Positions 44,416-53,808 of a stretch of DNA of 64,000 nt are shown piece by piece. The translations under genes were made by a program, and so were the position numbers. This DNA comes from CAZBME01 sp964645835 (GTDB lineage: Bacteria > Desulfobacterota > Syntrophia > Syntrophales > UBA8958), in the NCBI GenBank assembly GCA_964645835.1, contig CAZYDG010000060.1, positions 58,500-122,499 of the forward strand, read 5' to 3'. Below the pieces are notes generated by a model, which saw only the letters and a list, made by a program, of their open reading frames with translations, had not been told where the DNA came from and did no database searches. Every line of letters starts with the position of its first letter. Position 1 is the first letter of the stretch.

Positions 44416-45986
44416 GCCGGCCTGTTTGCGCCTTCCTCTTTTTCTTCTATGAGAATTTCTGCAATAACTTCGTCGGCAAGCCTTGCCTGCGCGGCGATAT
44501 CTTCTTTGGTCAGAGTCTTTTCTGGCGTTGGTGTTCGTTTCGCCATCGCATTGGCAAACTGTTCAAAATAAGGATTGGGATGGGTCCGGGCAATCCCGAG
44601 ATCGTTCAGTTGGTTTGCCAGGAGCATCAACTCCGCCTGCTCTGCATTAGATTTATCTGATTTCCCCAGCAGAAGGTAATGACGATCAAGTTTATTCAGG
44701 ATTTCCGGCGGCAAGGTGGACCTAAGGCCGTAGAGTTCAGATTTGAGAAGCCCTTCGATTCCGATGCCTCTAGGGTCATACTCAGGTTTTGCCGCTGTAA
44801 TGCCTCGCTCATTCTGGGCCAGGATACGAACCTGATTTTTGTGCAAGCTACCGATCATCAAAGGGTTGTGCGTGGCAACGATCAGTTGGCCCTTCTCCGC
44901 GCGGATGTTCTCCTGCAGCAGTTTAAGAAAATCGTAGGTCCAGACCGGATTCAGATGCGTGTCCGGCTCGTCGAGCAGGTAGAGCGATTCATCGTTTTGA
45001 GTAAAAAGCAAAAGGCCCAGAACCGTCAGGAGTTGCTGTTCGCCTTCGCTCAATTGCGCAAATTTTATCCTCGTGCCATCCATCTTTTCTACCGTGATGC
45101 GCACCTCATCGATGAGATCGCAGAGGAACAAACTTTCGAGATAGCCGAAGAACGTTTTGGAATCCTCGTCGCTATGCCTTAGTCCGTCTAGTTCCGTGGC
45201 GTTCTTGATATAAAGATAAAGACGTTCTGTTCTTTCCCCTTGGCGGCGGACGTCGCGCTCGATTGACTCATAATTGTGGATTGGCGCCAGAGACCGTTGC
45301 CACAAGCGATCGAGAAATACCGTGAAGGCACCTCGTGCATACCAAAAATGTTCGTCTTCCAAAGGATCTAAAGCCATGACATGGCGCCGCCACCACGGCC
45401 TCTTAAGAATGAACAGCGAGGAATCGAAATGCCTGATTTTCAAATATTTGGATAAAAAGTGGCGGGCACTATTCGATTCGGCCAGGAAAAAAGCGAGGAG
45501 TACCAACTGGCTGTATTCCTTCCGACAGAAGAACATCCTGCGCAATGGCATCTCATGGTTCCCACTATTTAGAATCCTATCGTAGTAGCGCCTTGTCGGT
45601 GCGTCAAAATGGCGTTCTAAGCGACTGTTCCAACCAGAATAATAGGCAAAGATGTAATTGGGAAGGTAGTTCGCAAGATCGTTCTGAAAGGCATTCTGTG
45701 CCACTGGCCGCCCATTGGCAGTTATTCCCAGGCGCTTGCTCTTGCGTGCCGGATCCGCGTCGATTAGAATCGTTTTCTGGCGGCAGACGTATTGCATCGA
45801 ATAAGCAAAAGGCGGTGAATTGCCGAGTTCAAGTTCCCGAAAGATCTCTACAATGGCTTCGATCAGATTGGATTTGCCTGTCCCATTATGTCCCAGTAAT
45901 ATGGTCGTTGGTTGCTGTTCATTGAAATTGATAAAAAAATCCTTCAAATTCCGGTAATTACTAATCTTTAGCCAATTCAGCCTCAT
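44412..45986 (-). CDS. AAA (OLD/Septu PtuA-like) ATPase
   Basis: A 524-residue SMC/ABC-like ATPase. Walker A GHNGTGKS (32-39), signature QLSEGEQQLL, Walker B LYLLDEPDTHLNP, and His switch IVATHNPLMIGS are all intact. It is alone apart from the HNH gene, as in Septu defence systems; no TOPRIM domain of OLD nucleases is visible. The ATG overlaps hsdS by 4 bases, so this pair is translated from the restriction-modification transcript. Confidence 0.85.
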   Translation of the reverse strand: MRLNWLKISNYRNLKDFFINFNEQQPTTILLGHNGTGKSNLIEAIVEIFRELELGNSPPFAYSMQYVCRQKTILIDADPARKSKRLGITANGRPVAQNAFQNDLANYLPNYIFAYYSGWNSRLERHFDAPTRRYYDRILNSGNHEMPLRRMFFCRKEYSQLVLLAFFLAESNSARHFLSKYLKIRHFDSSLFILKRPWWRRHVMALDPLEDEHFWYARGAFTVFLDRLWQRSLAPIHNYESIERDVRRQGERTERLYLYIKNATELDGLRHSDEDSKTFFGYLESLFLCDLIDEVRITVEKMDGTRIKFAQLSEGEQQLLTVLGLLLFTQNDESLYLLDEPDTHLNPVWTYDFLKLLQENIRAEKGQLIVATHNPLMIGSLHKNQVRILAQNERGITAAKPEYDPRGIGIEGLLKSELYGLRSTLPPEILNKLDRHYLLLGKSDKSNAEQAELMLLANQLNDLGIARTHPNPYFEQFANAMAKRTPTPEKTLTKEDIAAQARLADEVIAEILIEEKEEGANRPA

Positions 45987-47692
45987 GCGACCTCCAACAA
46001 CCGGCCCGTACGGCTATTGTTGCTGTGTACCTCTCTGAGCAGGCCGCACGATTCTTCATGTTTCAATTGATCATAAAAATCGTCGATATCAAGTTGCGAG
46101 GCTGACCATAGGGATTCAGCTTCTAGGGGGCCATGTTCTTTCAATATGGTGGACAGATGGGACGACTGAATTTCCTGCCTTTTCAGCATCATAACCTCCG
46201 TAACAGGTTTTTTTTGGGCCTTACGGATGCCCTTGCGCCGTTTGACAGCCGGTTCACCCACGGCAACCGCGCGTTCGGTGCGGATGCGTTCGAGGAGCAC
46301 ACTGGCCGGTTCGTCGTCGGGGTCCTGGGGCACAAGTTCACCGCGGAAGGCCTTGGCAAGGATTGCAGGCGTCAGGCGGTGCATTTTTTCGCGTGAAGCC
46401 TGATAGCGAGCCTCCAGGCAGGCGGCATAGGTGAATAGAACTTCTACACGGCGGACGATTTCGTCTTGTTCTTCACGAGAGGGAATTGCTACTTGCAATG
46501 CACGTACATCACCAATATTAATTCCTCTCACGGCAACCCCTTTTATAGCCCCTCTCATTCTTCTTTGTGCTAACTCGGATCGGAGATACCAAAGTACATA
46601 ATCACGATTGATAATAGGTTGAATTGATAACCTTGCTGAGTCTTGAGTGATGTTTGCATTTTCCAGTTCTGGTGGAATCACAACAAGGCGTCCAACTGTT
46701 CCGCGGATCGATAGAAGAATGTCACCAGCTTTCAGACGTGACCGTTTAAATGCATCATCAATTAAACGCGAAGTATTTCGAATTGTGTTCATGTTAATTT
46801 GATCACTTGGAAAATCAGCGACACGAATATATGGAACACCGTCTTCTATTTCTGGGCCGGGTTTAAGAATACCGTAAGTTATTGGATGCTCGGGCTTAAC
46901 TAATTCGCGCAGATCAAGTAATTCCCATCCTTTGGGAAACATATCAATATGTAAGTCATGGACATCTTCCGTTGGTGGTGCTGCATTGCCTGCTCGATGG
47001 CCTCCCGCCATATCGTGCATATTCCGGATTTGTAGCGCTAATAGTTTCGCATCGATTTTTTCAGGATTCATTTCCCGCCATTCCTCCGTCAACTTGCCGG
47101 AGGTGGCGGCGGCGAGGACGGATTGACGGAAGTGTTTGAGGATAAGGGGGACGCGGTCGAGGTGTTCGCGGCAGGCGTCTACCCGAGCCAGCAGCGCGTC
47201 GAGCTTGTCGGCGATGCGTTTCTGTTCGTTGATGGGTGCAAGAATAAATGGCGCAGAACGACCAGCTTCTGTTCCCAGCCTTGGCATATTTAAACCGTGG
47301 CTTACTGATGAGACGTAATCCAGAAATATAGGATGTTTTAACCAGTAAAAAAGATAGCCGCCATTCAACCACTTTGAGGGTTTTAGCGGAATGATCTCTG
47401 TCGAACAGAATCCATCAATATCAGCGCGAACAACCTTATTCAAGTATGGTCGGAGTTTCCCGTATAGAACATCACCCGAAGCAAAGCGATTCTTTGTACT
47501 CTTTGATAACCGTTCTGAGTAATTAAACCTCTTTATAATTTTTGAAGTGTCCTTTTCTATGTCTTCCAGCTCAAGTATCCAATCGTCTGCTGCAATGTCG
47601 ATCGGCTCCACCTTATTCGAAGAACCATAGTCTATAACATCTCCAAGCTTGCACTCCAACCAAGAAGAAGGAAGTTGAGGCAAATCTTTCAC
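45983..47692 (-). CDS. hsdS: Type I restriction-modification specificity subunit
   Basis: A 569-residue protein with two target recognition domains (about 1-200 and 240-440), each followed by a conserved helix (IADKLDALLARVDACREHL; EIVRRVEVLFTYAACLEAR). This builds the bipartite DNA target. About 60 extra residues at the C-terminus (after KRRKGIRKAQKKPV) look like a winged-helix module not needed in standard HsdS. It overlaps the genes on both sides by 4 bases. Confidence 0.9.
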   Translation of the reverse strand: MKDLPQLPSSWLECKLGDVIDYGSSNKVEPIDIAADDWILELEDIEKDTSKIIKRFNYSERLSKSTKNRFASGDVLYGKLRPYLNKVVRADIDGFCSTEIIPLKPSKWLNGGYLFYWLKHPIFLDYVSSVSHGLNMPRLGTEAGRSAPFILAPINEQKRIADKLDALLARVDACREHLDRVPLILKHFRQSVLAAATSGKLTEEWREMNPEKIDAKLLALQIRNMHDMAGGHRAGNAAPPTEDVHDLHIDMFPKGWELLDLRELVKPEHPITYGILKPGPEIEDGVPYIRVADFPSDQINMNTIRNTSRLIDDAFKRSRLKAGDILLSIRGTVGRLVVIPPELENANITQDSARLSIQPIINRDYVLWYLRSELAQRRMRGAIKGVAVRGINIGDVRALQVAIPSREEQDEIVRRVEVLFTYAACLEARYQASREKMHRLTPAILAKAFRGELVPQDPDDEPASVLLERIRTERAVAVGEPAVKRRKGIRKAQKKPVTEVMMLKRQEIQSSHLSTILKEHGPLEAESLWSASQLDIDDFYDQLKHEESCGLLREVHSNNSRTGRLLEVA

Positions 47693-48741
47693 TCCTCAAC
47701 CTCCCCGCCCAACTCCCGCTCAATCTGTTCAATGCTTGGAAGGCTGATTTTCAGGTCGGCGGGCAGAGCCGCTGCTAGGTTGTACTCGGCGACGCCCATG
47801 GGTTTGTTGACGTCCCGGAGGGCGTATTCGGCTACAAGGCGATTCTTTGTCTTGCACAGGAGAAGGCCGATGGTCGGCCCGTCTTGTTCCGCCCTGAAAC
47901 GGTCATCCACGGCACTCAGGTAAAAGCCCAGTTGGCCCGTATGTTCGGGCTTAAATGACCCGGCCTTCAGCTCCACGACTACATAGCAACGCAATTTCAA
48001 GTGGTAGAAAAGCAGGTCGAGATAAAAGTCATCCCCCCCGACCTCAAGATGGATCTGTTTGCCCACGAAGGCGAAACCCGCTCCCAACTCCAAAAGAAAG
48101 CGGGTGATGTGCCCCACCAGCGCCGTTTCAATCGTCCGCTCATCGGCGTCTTCACCCAGGCCGAGAAAGTCGAGATGATAGGGGTCCTTGAGGGATTCCT
48201 TAGCCAGATCCGAGGCCGGCTTTGGCAAACGAGCCTCGAAATTGGTGACGGCCTTGCCCTCGCACTCCAGCAGCCGGGTTTCAATCTGGATAGTGAGAAC
48301 ACTGCGCGACCATCCGTGTTCGATGGTTTTCTCGGCGTAGCGTATGCGGTTCGTTGGGTCTTTGATTTTTGTGATCAGAACAAGATTGTGACCCCAGGGC
48401 AATCGTCCAACAAGCTGTTGGACCATTTCGGGTTGGGGCCATGCGTCGGCAAAGGCGCGCATGTAGAGCATATTGGCCCGTGAAAATCCCTTCATGTCGG
48501 GAAACGCCATGCGCAGGTCATGGGCCAACCGCTCGACGATCTTTGATCCCCAACCCTGCCGAGATTGCCGCTCCAGAATATCCTTGCCAATCTGCCAGTA
48601 AAGCGCAACCAGCTCCTGATTGACCGCTAAAGAGGCCTGCTGGCGGGCCTCATGAACACGGGTTTTGATTTCGGCCAGCCAGTCGCCATAGCCGGCTGGC
48701 GCCTGTTCCAGGGAAACGGGCATGTTCCGATCCGGTGTCAT
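47689..48741 (-). CDS. DUF1016 / YhcG-type PD-(D/E)xK nuclease
   Basis: A 350-residue protein. The N-terminal domain (NQELVALYWQIGKDI...) and the C-terminal nuclease domain (GGDDFYLDLLFYH, then CYVVVELKAG with D...ExK) are the DUF1016/YhcG layout. Such proteins are often found inside type I restriction operons and their role there is not settled. Four-base overlaps with hsdM and hsdS show tight coupling. Confidence 0.9.
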   Translation of the reverse strand: MTPDRNMPVSLEQAPAGYGDWLAEIKTRVHEARQQASLAVNQELVALYWQIGKDILERQSRQGWGSKIVERLAHDLRMAFPDMKGFSRANMLYMRAFADAWPQPEMVQQLVGRLPWGHNLVLITKIKDPTNRIRYAEKTIEHGWSRSVLTIQIETRLLECEGKAVTNFEARLPKPASDLAKESLKDPYHLDFLGLGEDADERTIETALVGHITRFLLELGAGFAFVGKQIHLEVGGDDFYLDLLFYHLKLRCYVVVELKAGSFKPEHTGQLGFYLSAVDDRFRAEQDGPTIGLLLCKTKNRLVAEYALRDVNKPMGVAEYNLAAALPADLKISLPSIEQIERELGGEVEE

Positions 48742-50204
48742 GCCTCCACCTCCTCGACAGGTTCGCCCAATTCCTCCAGAATCCCCCGTAGTTCTTCCAT
48801 GGCCGCTTCCAGTTCGCCCATGGCTTCCTGGGCCAAGAGAGCCGGTTCGGGCAGGTCATCGTTATTCGTATCACTATCGTCCTTGAGCCAACTGATGTCG
48901 AGGCTGTCGCCGCGTTCGGCGATCCAGTCACGAGTGAATTTGCGGAAGCGCCCGGCCTCGCCCGTGTCTTTGCGCTTGTTCAAGCTTGCAGGACCGCCGA
49001 TGGGATCGTCACCGAAGGTGGCCTCGAATTCGGCGAAGTGTTCACGGGTCAGCACCGTTCTCTTGCCGAATTGAGGCATGTTGGCCCGGAGGTCGTAAAC
49101 CCACACTTCTTTTGTATTGCTCTTGTCGTTTGCGCCCCGTGTAAAAAAGAGGATGTTGGTCTTGACGCCTTGGGCGTAGAAGATACCCGTGGGCAGGCGC
49201 AGGATCGTGTGCAGATTGCACTTGTCCATGAGATCGGCGCGGATCTGCTTGCCCACATTCCCCTCGAACAGGACATTGTCCGGGAGCACTACAGCGGCGC
49301 GGCCGCCAGGCTTGAGCCCCCGGTAGATGTGCTGGAGAAAGCAGAATTGCTTATTGCTTGTTGGAAAGGTGAAATCCGTCCGTGTGGGCAGGCCGCCGCC
49401 TTTCTTGGTGCCGAAGGGCGGATTGGTCAGGATGAGGGTTGCTTTGGGCAGGGCTTCGCCCTCCGGGCTCAGTGTGTCGCCGTAATGAATGCCTGCAGCA
49501 TTGGGATCGGAATCAAGGCCATGGAGCATGAGGTTCATAAGGGCCAAACGGTGGGCGTCCTGGACATGTTCCATGCCGTAGAAGGTATTGCGGTGGTACT
49601 TACGTTGCTGCTTTTCCGTCCAGTGATCGGACTTGCTGTGCTTTAGAATGTACCGATTGGCGGCGATGAGAAAGCCCCCGGTGCCCGCTGCGGGGTCCTG
49701 AATGATGTCATTTAGCGTTGGCTTCATCACGGCGACCATGGCGTCGATGAGCTGGCGGGGCGTAAAATACTGGCCGGCGCCGGATTTCTTTTCGTTCGCA
49801 TTCTTCTCCAGAAGACCTTCATAGAGATCGCCCAGGCCTTCTTTGCGGGCGCTGTACCAGTCGAGTTTGTCGATCTCAGTCACAAGGGTGGAGAGGGTAG
49901 CAGGTTTCTTGATGAAGGATCCGGCATTGGCGAAGATCTCCTTCACCAGCATGGAACCGTGACTGCCGAGGTGAATGAGGAGTTTCTTGTAGACATCGAG
50001 GCGGTCGGGTGCTGTTTCGGTTTCCAAATCATCCCAGCGATATCCTTCCGGCAGTTGATCCTCCGTATTGGTTTCCTTGGCCATCTTAAGGAAGAGCAGA
50101 TAGGTCAATTCGGTGACGTACTGGTGATAGGTGACGCCGTCGTCCTTGAGGATATTGCAGAGATTCCAGAGCTTGGCGACGATGTCTTGTGTGACGTTAC
50201 TCAT
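48738..50204 (-). CDS. hsdM: Type I restriction-modification methyltransferase subunit
   Basis: A 488-residue N6-adenine methylase. The SAM motif is DPAAGTGG (about 170-177) and the catalytic motif NPPFG (ILTNPPFGTKKGG). An N-terminal helical domain precedes. I prefer ATG at 50204 (MSNVTQDIVAKLW), 23 bases after hsdR; a longer frame from 50246 overlaps hsdR. It methylates the host sites set by HsdS and joins HsdR for cutting. Confidence 0.93.
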   Translation of the reverse strand: MSNVTQDIVAKLWNLCNILKDDGVTYHQYVTELTYLLFLKMAKETNTEDQLPEGYRWDDLETETAPDRLDVYKKLLIHLGSHGSMLVKEIFANAGSFIKKPATLSTLVTEIDKLDWYSARKEGLGDLYEGLLEKNANEKKSGAGQYFTPRQLIDAMVAVMKPTLNDIIQDPAAGTGGFLIAANRYILKHSKSDHWTEKQQRKYHRNTFYGMEHVQDAHRLALMNLMLHGLDSDPNAAGIHYGDTLSPEGEALPKATLILTNPPFGTKKGGGLPTRTDFTFPTSNKQFCFLQHIYRGLKPGGRAAVVLPDNVLFEGNVGKQIRADLMDKCNLHTILRLPTGIFYAQGVKTNILFFTRGANDKSNTKEVWVYDLRANMPQFGKRTVLTREHFAEFEATFGDDPIGGPASLNKRKDTGEAGRFRKFTRDWIAERGDSLDISWLKDDSDTNNDDLPEPALLAQEAMGELEAAMEELRGILEELGEPVEEVEA

Positions 50205-50227
50205 GGGCAGGTATTTGTCCTTTCGGG

Positions 50228-53200
50228 TTAGGCAGCGGGCTGCCAAAGGGATTCGTTAAAGGTCTCAAGCACCTGTTGCAATGTGCCGTCGAAGATGCGG
50301 TCCAAGCGCGTAAAGCCTCCACCTTCGCGCTGGAAGAGAAGATCGGGGTCATCAAAAGCGTCGCGATCCACAATCAGATTGGCCTTGGTCTGAGCGGCGA
50401 TTTTCTGGAGCCACTGGCGTTGTGGTGTGGTCCAGCTTTTCGAAGCCAAGATCGCCTGCAGGGCATGGTCCACCCGCTCACTGAAAGGGATAAGGGCATC
50501 CCCCATTGCTGCCTGGCGGATATAGCCGATAATCCGGGCGGCAATGTCCTGATTGGTCATTTCTTGCCAGGCCGTGGCGAGGTTCGCCTCGCTGAAACCG
50601 GCCTTGTCAAGTTCCAGGGCCAGTTCCCGTAACTGCTTGCGTGTCAGATCCCGGGGGCGCGTAAGAACGGTCATGAGGGCCGGGATAGTATTGCTGTGGC
50701 TGCGGATAAATTCTGAAAATTCTTTGAGGTAATCCTCGGGCTTTCTGGCCTGACCGTACCCGCGATCCACGCGATAAAGATTGTCTTTGTGTTCGGATAT
50801 GAAGAAGACAGAGGGGTTCGTGTCGTCTTTCCGGTCGAGGATCTCGCCGAGATCCGGATTCTTTGTAAACCAGGCGGCTATCTCTGACAGGGACATATTT
50901 TTGAGTCTGGCGATGAAAGCATCGGGCGTCATGCCGGCGCGGGTCTCGAAATCGTGGGCTGTCTTTTCGCTCAGATGGCGCTTCTTGCGCTGCAATTTGG
51001 CGATAAACTGATCGCGCACGAGTGTCCGTTCCGCATCTTCCGCAACAGTGATCATCTCGGCGATCAATTGGCAGAAGCTGATCTTGGGGTCTACGATGAC
51101 AGGTTGCATGGCCGTCAGATTCTGGAGGGCTTCGTAGATTCTGACGGCATCGAAGATACGGAAGGTCTCCTTGCCAATTGCGTCGCATGGCCGTGTGGCC
51201 CTTCCGAGCATCTGATCGAAGAGGATGCGGCTGCTTACGCGGCGGAGGAACACGAGATTGCATATCTCGAGGACGTCTATGCCGGTGGTAAGCAGATCGA
51301 CAGTGACCGCGACATTGGGTTGGTGTTCGTTCTTGTAGCGGCGGATCAGTTGGAGCGGGTTGTCGGCGGCGCCGGTGATCTTGATGACGGCGTCGTCATC
51401 GATGCTTCCGTACTGCTTCTCGAAGGCTGTTTTGAGGAGTTCGACGACGAGATCGGCATGGGCATCGTTAGCACAGAAAATCAGTGTCTTCTGGCGCGAT
51501 GCGGGATCAAGTTCACGGGCCAGGCATGCACATACCACCTCATTGAATGGCTTTGTAATGACCTTGCGATTGAAGTCCTCGATCTCTATCTTGATTTCAT
51601 CGGGCGTATTGAAAAGGTCAATCTGCTGATTACGTGTATCATAGACTTGAACTTCCTCACCCTGCTTCCACACAATGCCGCCCATGGAAAGTTCGGTCTG
51701 GATCTGCACCGGTGGCTCATGATCGATGAGGAAGCCGTCAATGACCGCTTCGCGGTAGGTGTATGTAAAGATCGGATGGCCGAAGATCTGAGACGTATGC
51801 AGGGCCGGAGTGGCCGTAAGGCCGACCTTGACGGCATCGAAATAGTCCAGGACACGGCGATATTTGGAGATATAGTCTTCAAAACCCCGAAACCCGAGTT
51901 CCGTGTCGGAGAGTTCCCGGTCGAGAAGATAACCGCGGTGGCATTCATCGACGATGATGCAATCATATTGGTCCACTGCCGGAGGTGTCTCATTTTCTCC
52001 CGAATAGAGGACACGCTGCACCATGCCCTGGACCGTCGCTATATGAACTGCCGTGGCCGATTCCGGCTTCTGGTCGTCAAGCTCCTTGATTCCGAAAGTA
52101 TCGGCAAAGGTCTGAAGATTCTCCATGCGCGTATCCTTGAAGGCATTTGCGGCCTGCTCGCCCAAGGCGGAACGGTCTACAAGGAAAAGGATGCGATTGA
52201 AACGCTGCGCCTTTAGCAAGCGGTAGATCAAGGCGATGCAAGTTTTTGTCTTGCCTGTACCCGTGGCCATGGCAAGGAGCATGTCGCGCCTGCCTTCGCC
52301 GATCGCAGCCTCGACTGCCTGGATGGCTGTCTGCTGGTAATGGCGGAGCGTAAAGCCGTAGGTAAAGGGAGCTTCCGCTAACTTATGATGGGACTTTTCT
52401 TCATCGCGCTTGAGTAGCGTCATGAGCCCTTCGGGTGTATACCATCCGTCCAATGCATGGCCGAGATTCTCCGAACACCTAACATCGCAAAACCAGATGC
52501 CGCTTCTGGTGGCTATTTGCCTTAAATATGGTCGTCCATTGGAAGAAAAAACGAAAGGAATCCGAAATTCACCCCAAGGTCCGTCCGGCGTCTGCATGCC
52601 CTCTTGGACGATGAAGCTCCGGCTGTACCGCTTTGCCTGCTGCAGGGCGCCGGAGACATCGATGTTTTTACGTTTTGCCTCGATTGCAGCGACAGGCGTC
52701 AGGCCGATAAACAGGATATAGTCTGCCGGACCGCTGGTGGTTGGCCACTCTGCGATGGCAAGGTTTTTGTTTTTTTCAGGGCGTATGCCTTTTGCATAAG
52801 TCAGTGTCGGGGAATTCACCTGCCATCCTGCTCGCCTTAACTGTTCATCGATCAGTTTCCGTGTATCTGCTTCGTCAAGCTGCACCGTTTCTGCAGCAAA
52901 ATTGGCTGCTTTTACAAATGCCGCCCAGGATGCTTTGGTTAGCGTTGCGTTTGTCGCCTGCTGATGGGCAAGTTGCTCTGCCAGAGAGACCTTGGCGTGT
53001 TCCGCTTCGGATGCCATCTCCTCCCAGAAGGACTGTTCATCCTTGGCGTCCCTCAAGTTAGCCTCTACCGATGCAAGTCGCCGTTCCGCCTTCTGGTGCA
53101 TCATTTGATATTCATCCAAGACCTTACTGAGGCGGGTAAGTTCTGTTTTCAATTCATCGCTTTCATCTTTCGGAGCAGACGGCGGGATAAACGGACCCGA

Positions 53201-53602
53201 CTTGAAGGAAGGTTCCTTAAATGTGCGATGAAACCAAAGGCCTAACTGCCAACTGATTTTCAAGATGGAAAGGGCCGTACCATGATCGCCTGTCATGGCA
53301 TGACTGGCGGCATTGCCGGCCCTGCGAACTTCACCAAATAGCTGGGCGATCTCACGCGGCAAAATACCATTGTCTTGCAAACGACGCAGCAGATCGAACT
53401 GCTTTTCATCCGACGATTCAAAAACCCCGATCCGTGTGGCTATCATCTGAGCAAGCAGTTCTGCGAATTGGCGCAGTTTCAAGATAGAAGTGTTAGGGTC
53501 TTCAGGGAAATATTTCTCAGCCAACATGCCAAGACGAACAAGCTGTTCATCGTGCTCCTGCATATGTCCGAAATTGGTTTTAGGGAATCCGTCCATCTGC
53601 AT
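50228..53602 (-). CDS. hsdR: Type I restriction subunit (EcoEI-like) with N-terminal DUF4145
   Basis: A 1124-residue motor-nuclease. Residues 1-130 form a DUF4145-like helical domain. A coiled coil (150-220) follows. The nuclease has D294 and E308-x-K310 (VAAIEAKRK). The helicase has ATGTGKT (446-452) and DECH (552-555), and the C-terminus is of EcoEI type. It is the first gene of the operon. The start is uncertain: the ribosome site before 53602 is weak, and M3 or M14 are possible. Confidence 0.92.
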   Translation of the reverse strand: MQMDGFPKTNFGHMQEHDEQLVRLGMLAEKYFPEDPNTSILKLRQFAELLAQMIATRIGVFESSDEKQFDLLRRLQDNGILPREIAQLFGEVRRAGNAASHAMTGDHGTALSILKISWQLGLWFHRTFKEPSFKSGPFIPPSAPKDESDELKTELTRLSKVLDEYQMMHQKAERRLASVEANLRDAKDEQSFWEEMASEAEHAKVSLAEQLAHQQATNATLTKASWAAFVKAANFAAETVQLDEADTRKLIDEQLRRAGWQVNSPTLTYAKGIRPEKNKNLAIAEWPTTSGPADYILFIGLTPVAAIEAKRKNIDVSGALQQAKRYSRSFIVQEGMQTPDGPWGEFRIPFVFSSNGRPYLRQIATRSGIWFCDVRCSENLGHALDGWYTPEGLMTLLKRDEEKSHHKLAEAPFTYGFTLRHYQQTAIQAVEAAIGEGRRDMLLAMATGTGKTKTCIALIYRLLKAQRFNRILFLVDRSALGEQAANAFKDTRMENLQTFADTFGIKELDDQKPESATAVHIATVQGMVQRVLYSGENETPPAVDQYDCIIVDECHRGYLLDRELSDTELGFRGFEDYISKYRRVLDYFDAVKVGLTATPALHTSQIFGHPIFTYTYREAVIDGFLIDHEPPVQIQTELSMGGIVWKQGEEVQVYDTRNQQIDLFNTPDEIKIEIEDFNRKVITKPFNEVVCACLARELDPASRQKTLIFCANDAHADLVVELLKTAFEKQYGSIDDDAVIKITGAADNPLQLIRRYKNEHQPNVAVTVDLLTTGIDVLEICNLVFLRRVSSRILFDQMLGRATRPCDAIGKETFRIFDAVRIYEALQNLTAMQPVIVDPKISFCQLIAEMITVAEDAERTLVRDQFIAKLQRKKRHLSEKTAHDFETRAGMTPDAFIARLKNMSLSEIAAWFTKNPDLGEILDRKDDTNPSVFFISEHKDNLYRVDRGYGQARKPEDYLKEFSEFIRSHSNTIPALMTVLTRPRDLTRKQLRELALELDKAGFSEANLATAWQEMTNQDIAARIIGYIRQAAMGDALIPFSERVDHALQAILASKSWTTPQRQWLQKIAAQTKANLIVDRDAFDDPDLLFQREGGGFTRLDRIFDGTLQQVLETFNESLWQPAA

Positions 53603-53808
53603 TCTTTATGGTTTAGAGTCAATTGTGGGTGGAGAAAGTGGTAGTACTTTAGGTAATTTAAGAGCAAAAATCAAGGTTATTATGGAATTACCAATATGTT
53701 TATCAAAATCCGGTGCCTTTCATATTTTCGCACCCCATATCGGTTTCTTACCTAAACATTGGCGGCCATATTTTTCAACCTATCTCAGTAAGTAGTGGGC
53801 CAATCTTT

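Noticed and set aside
50954..52216. 420-codon plus-strand open frame
   Set aside because: Antisense to hsdR, no recognisable domain.
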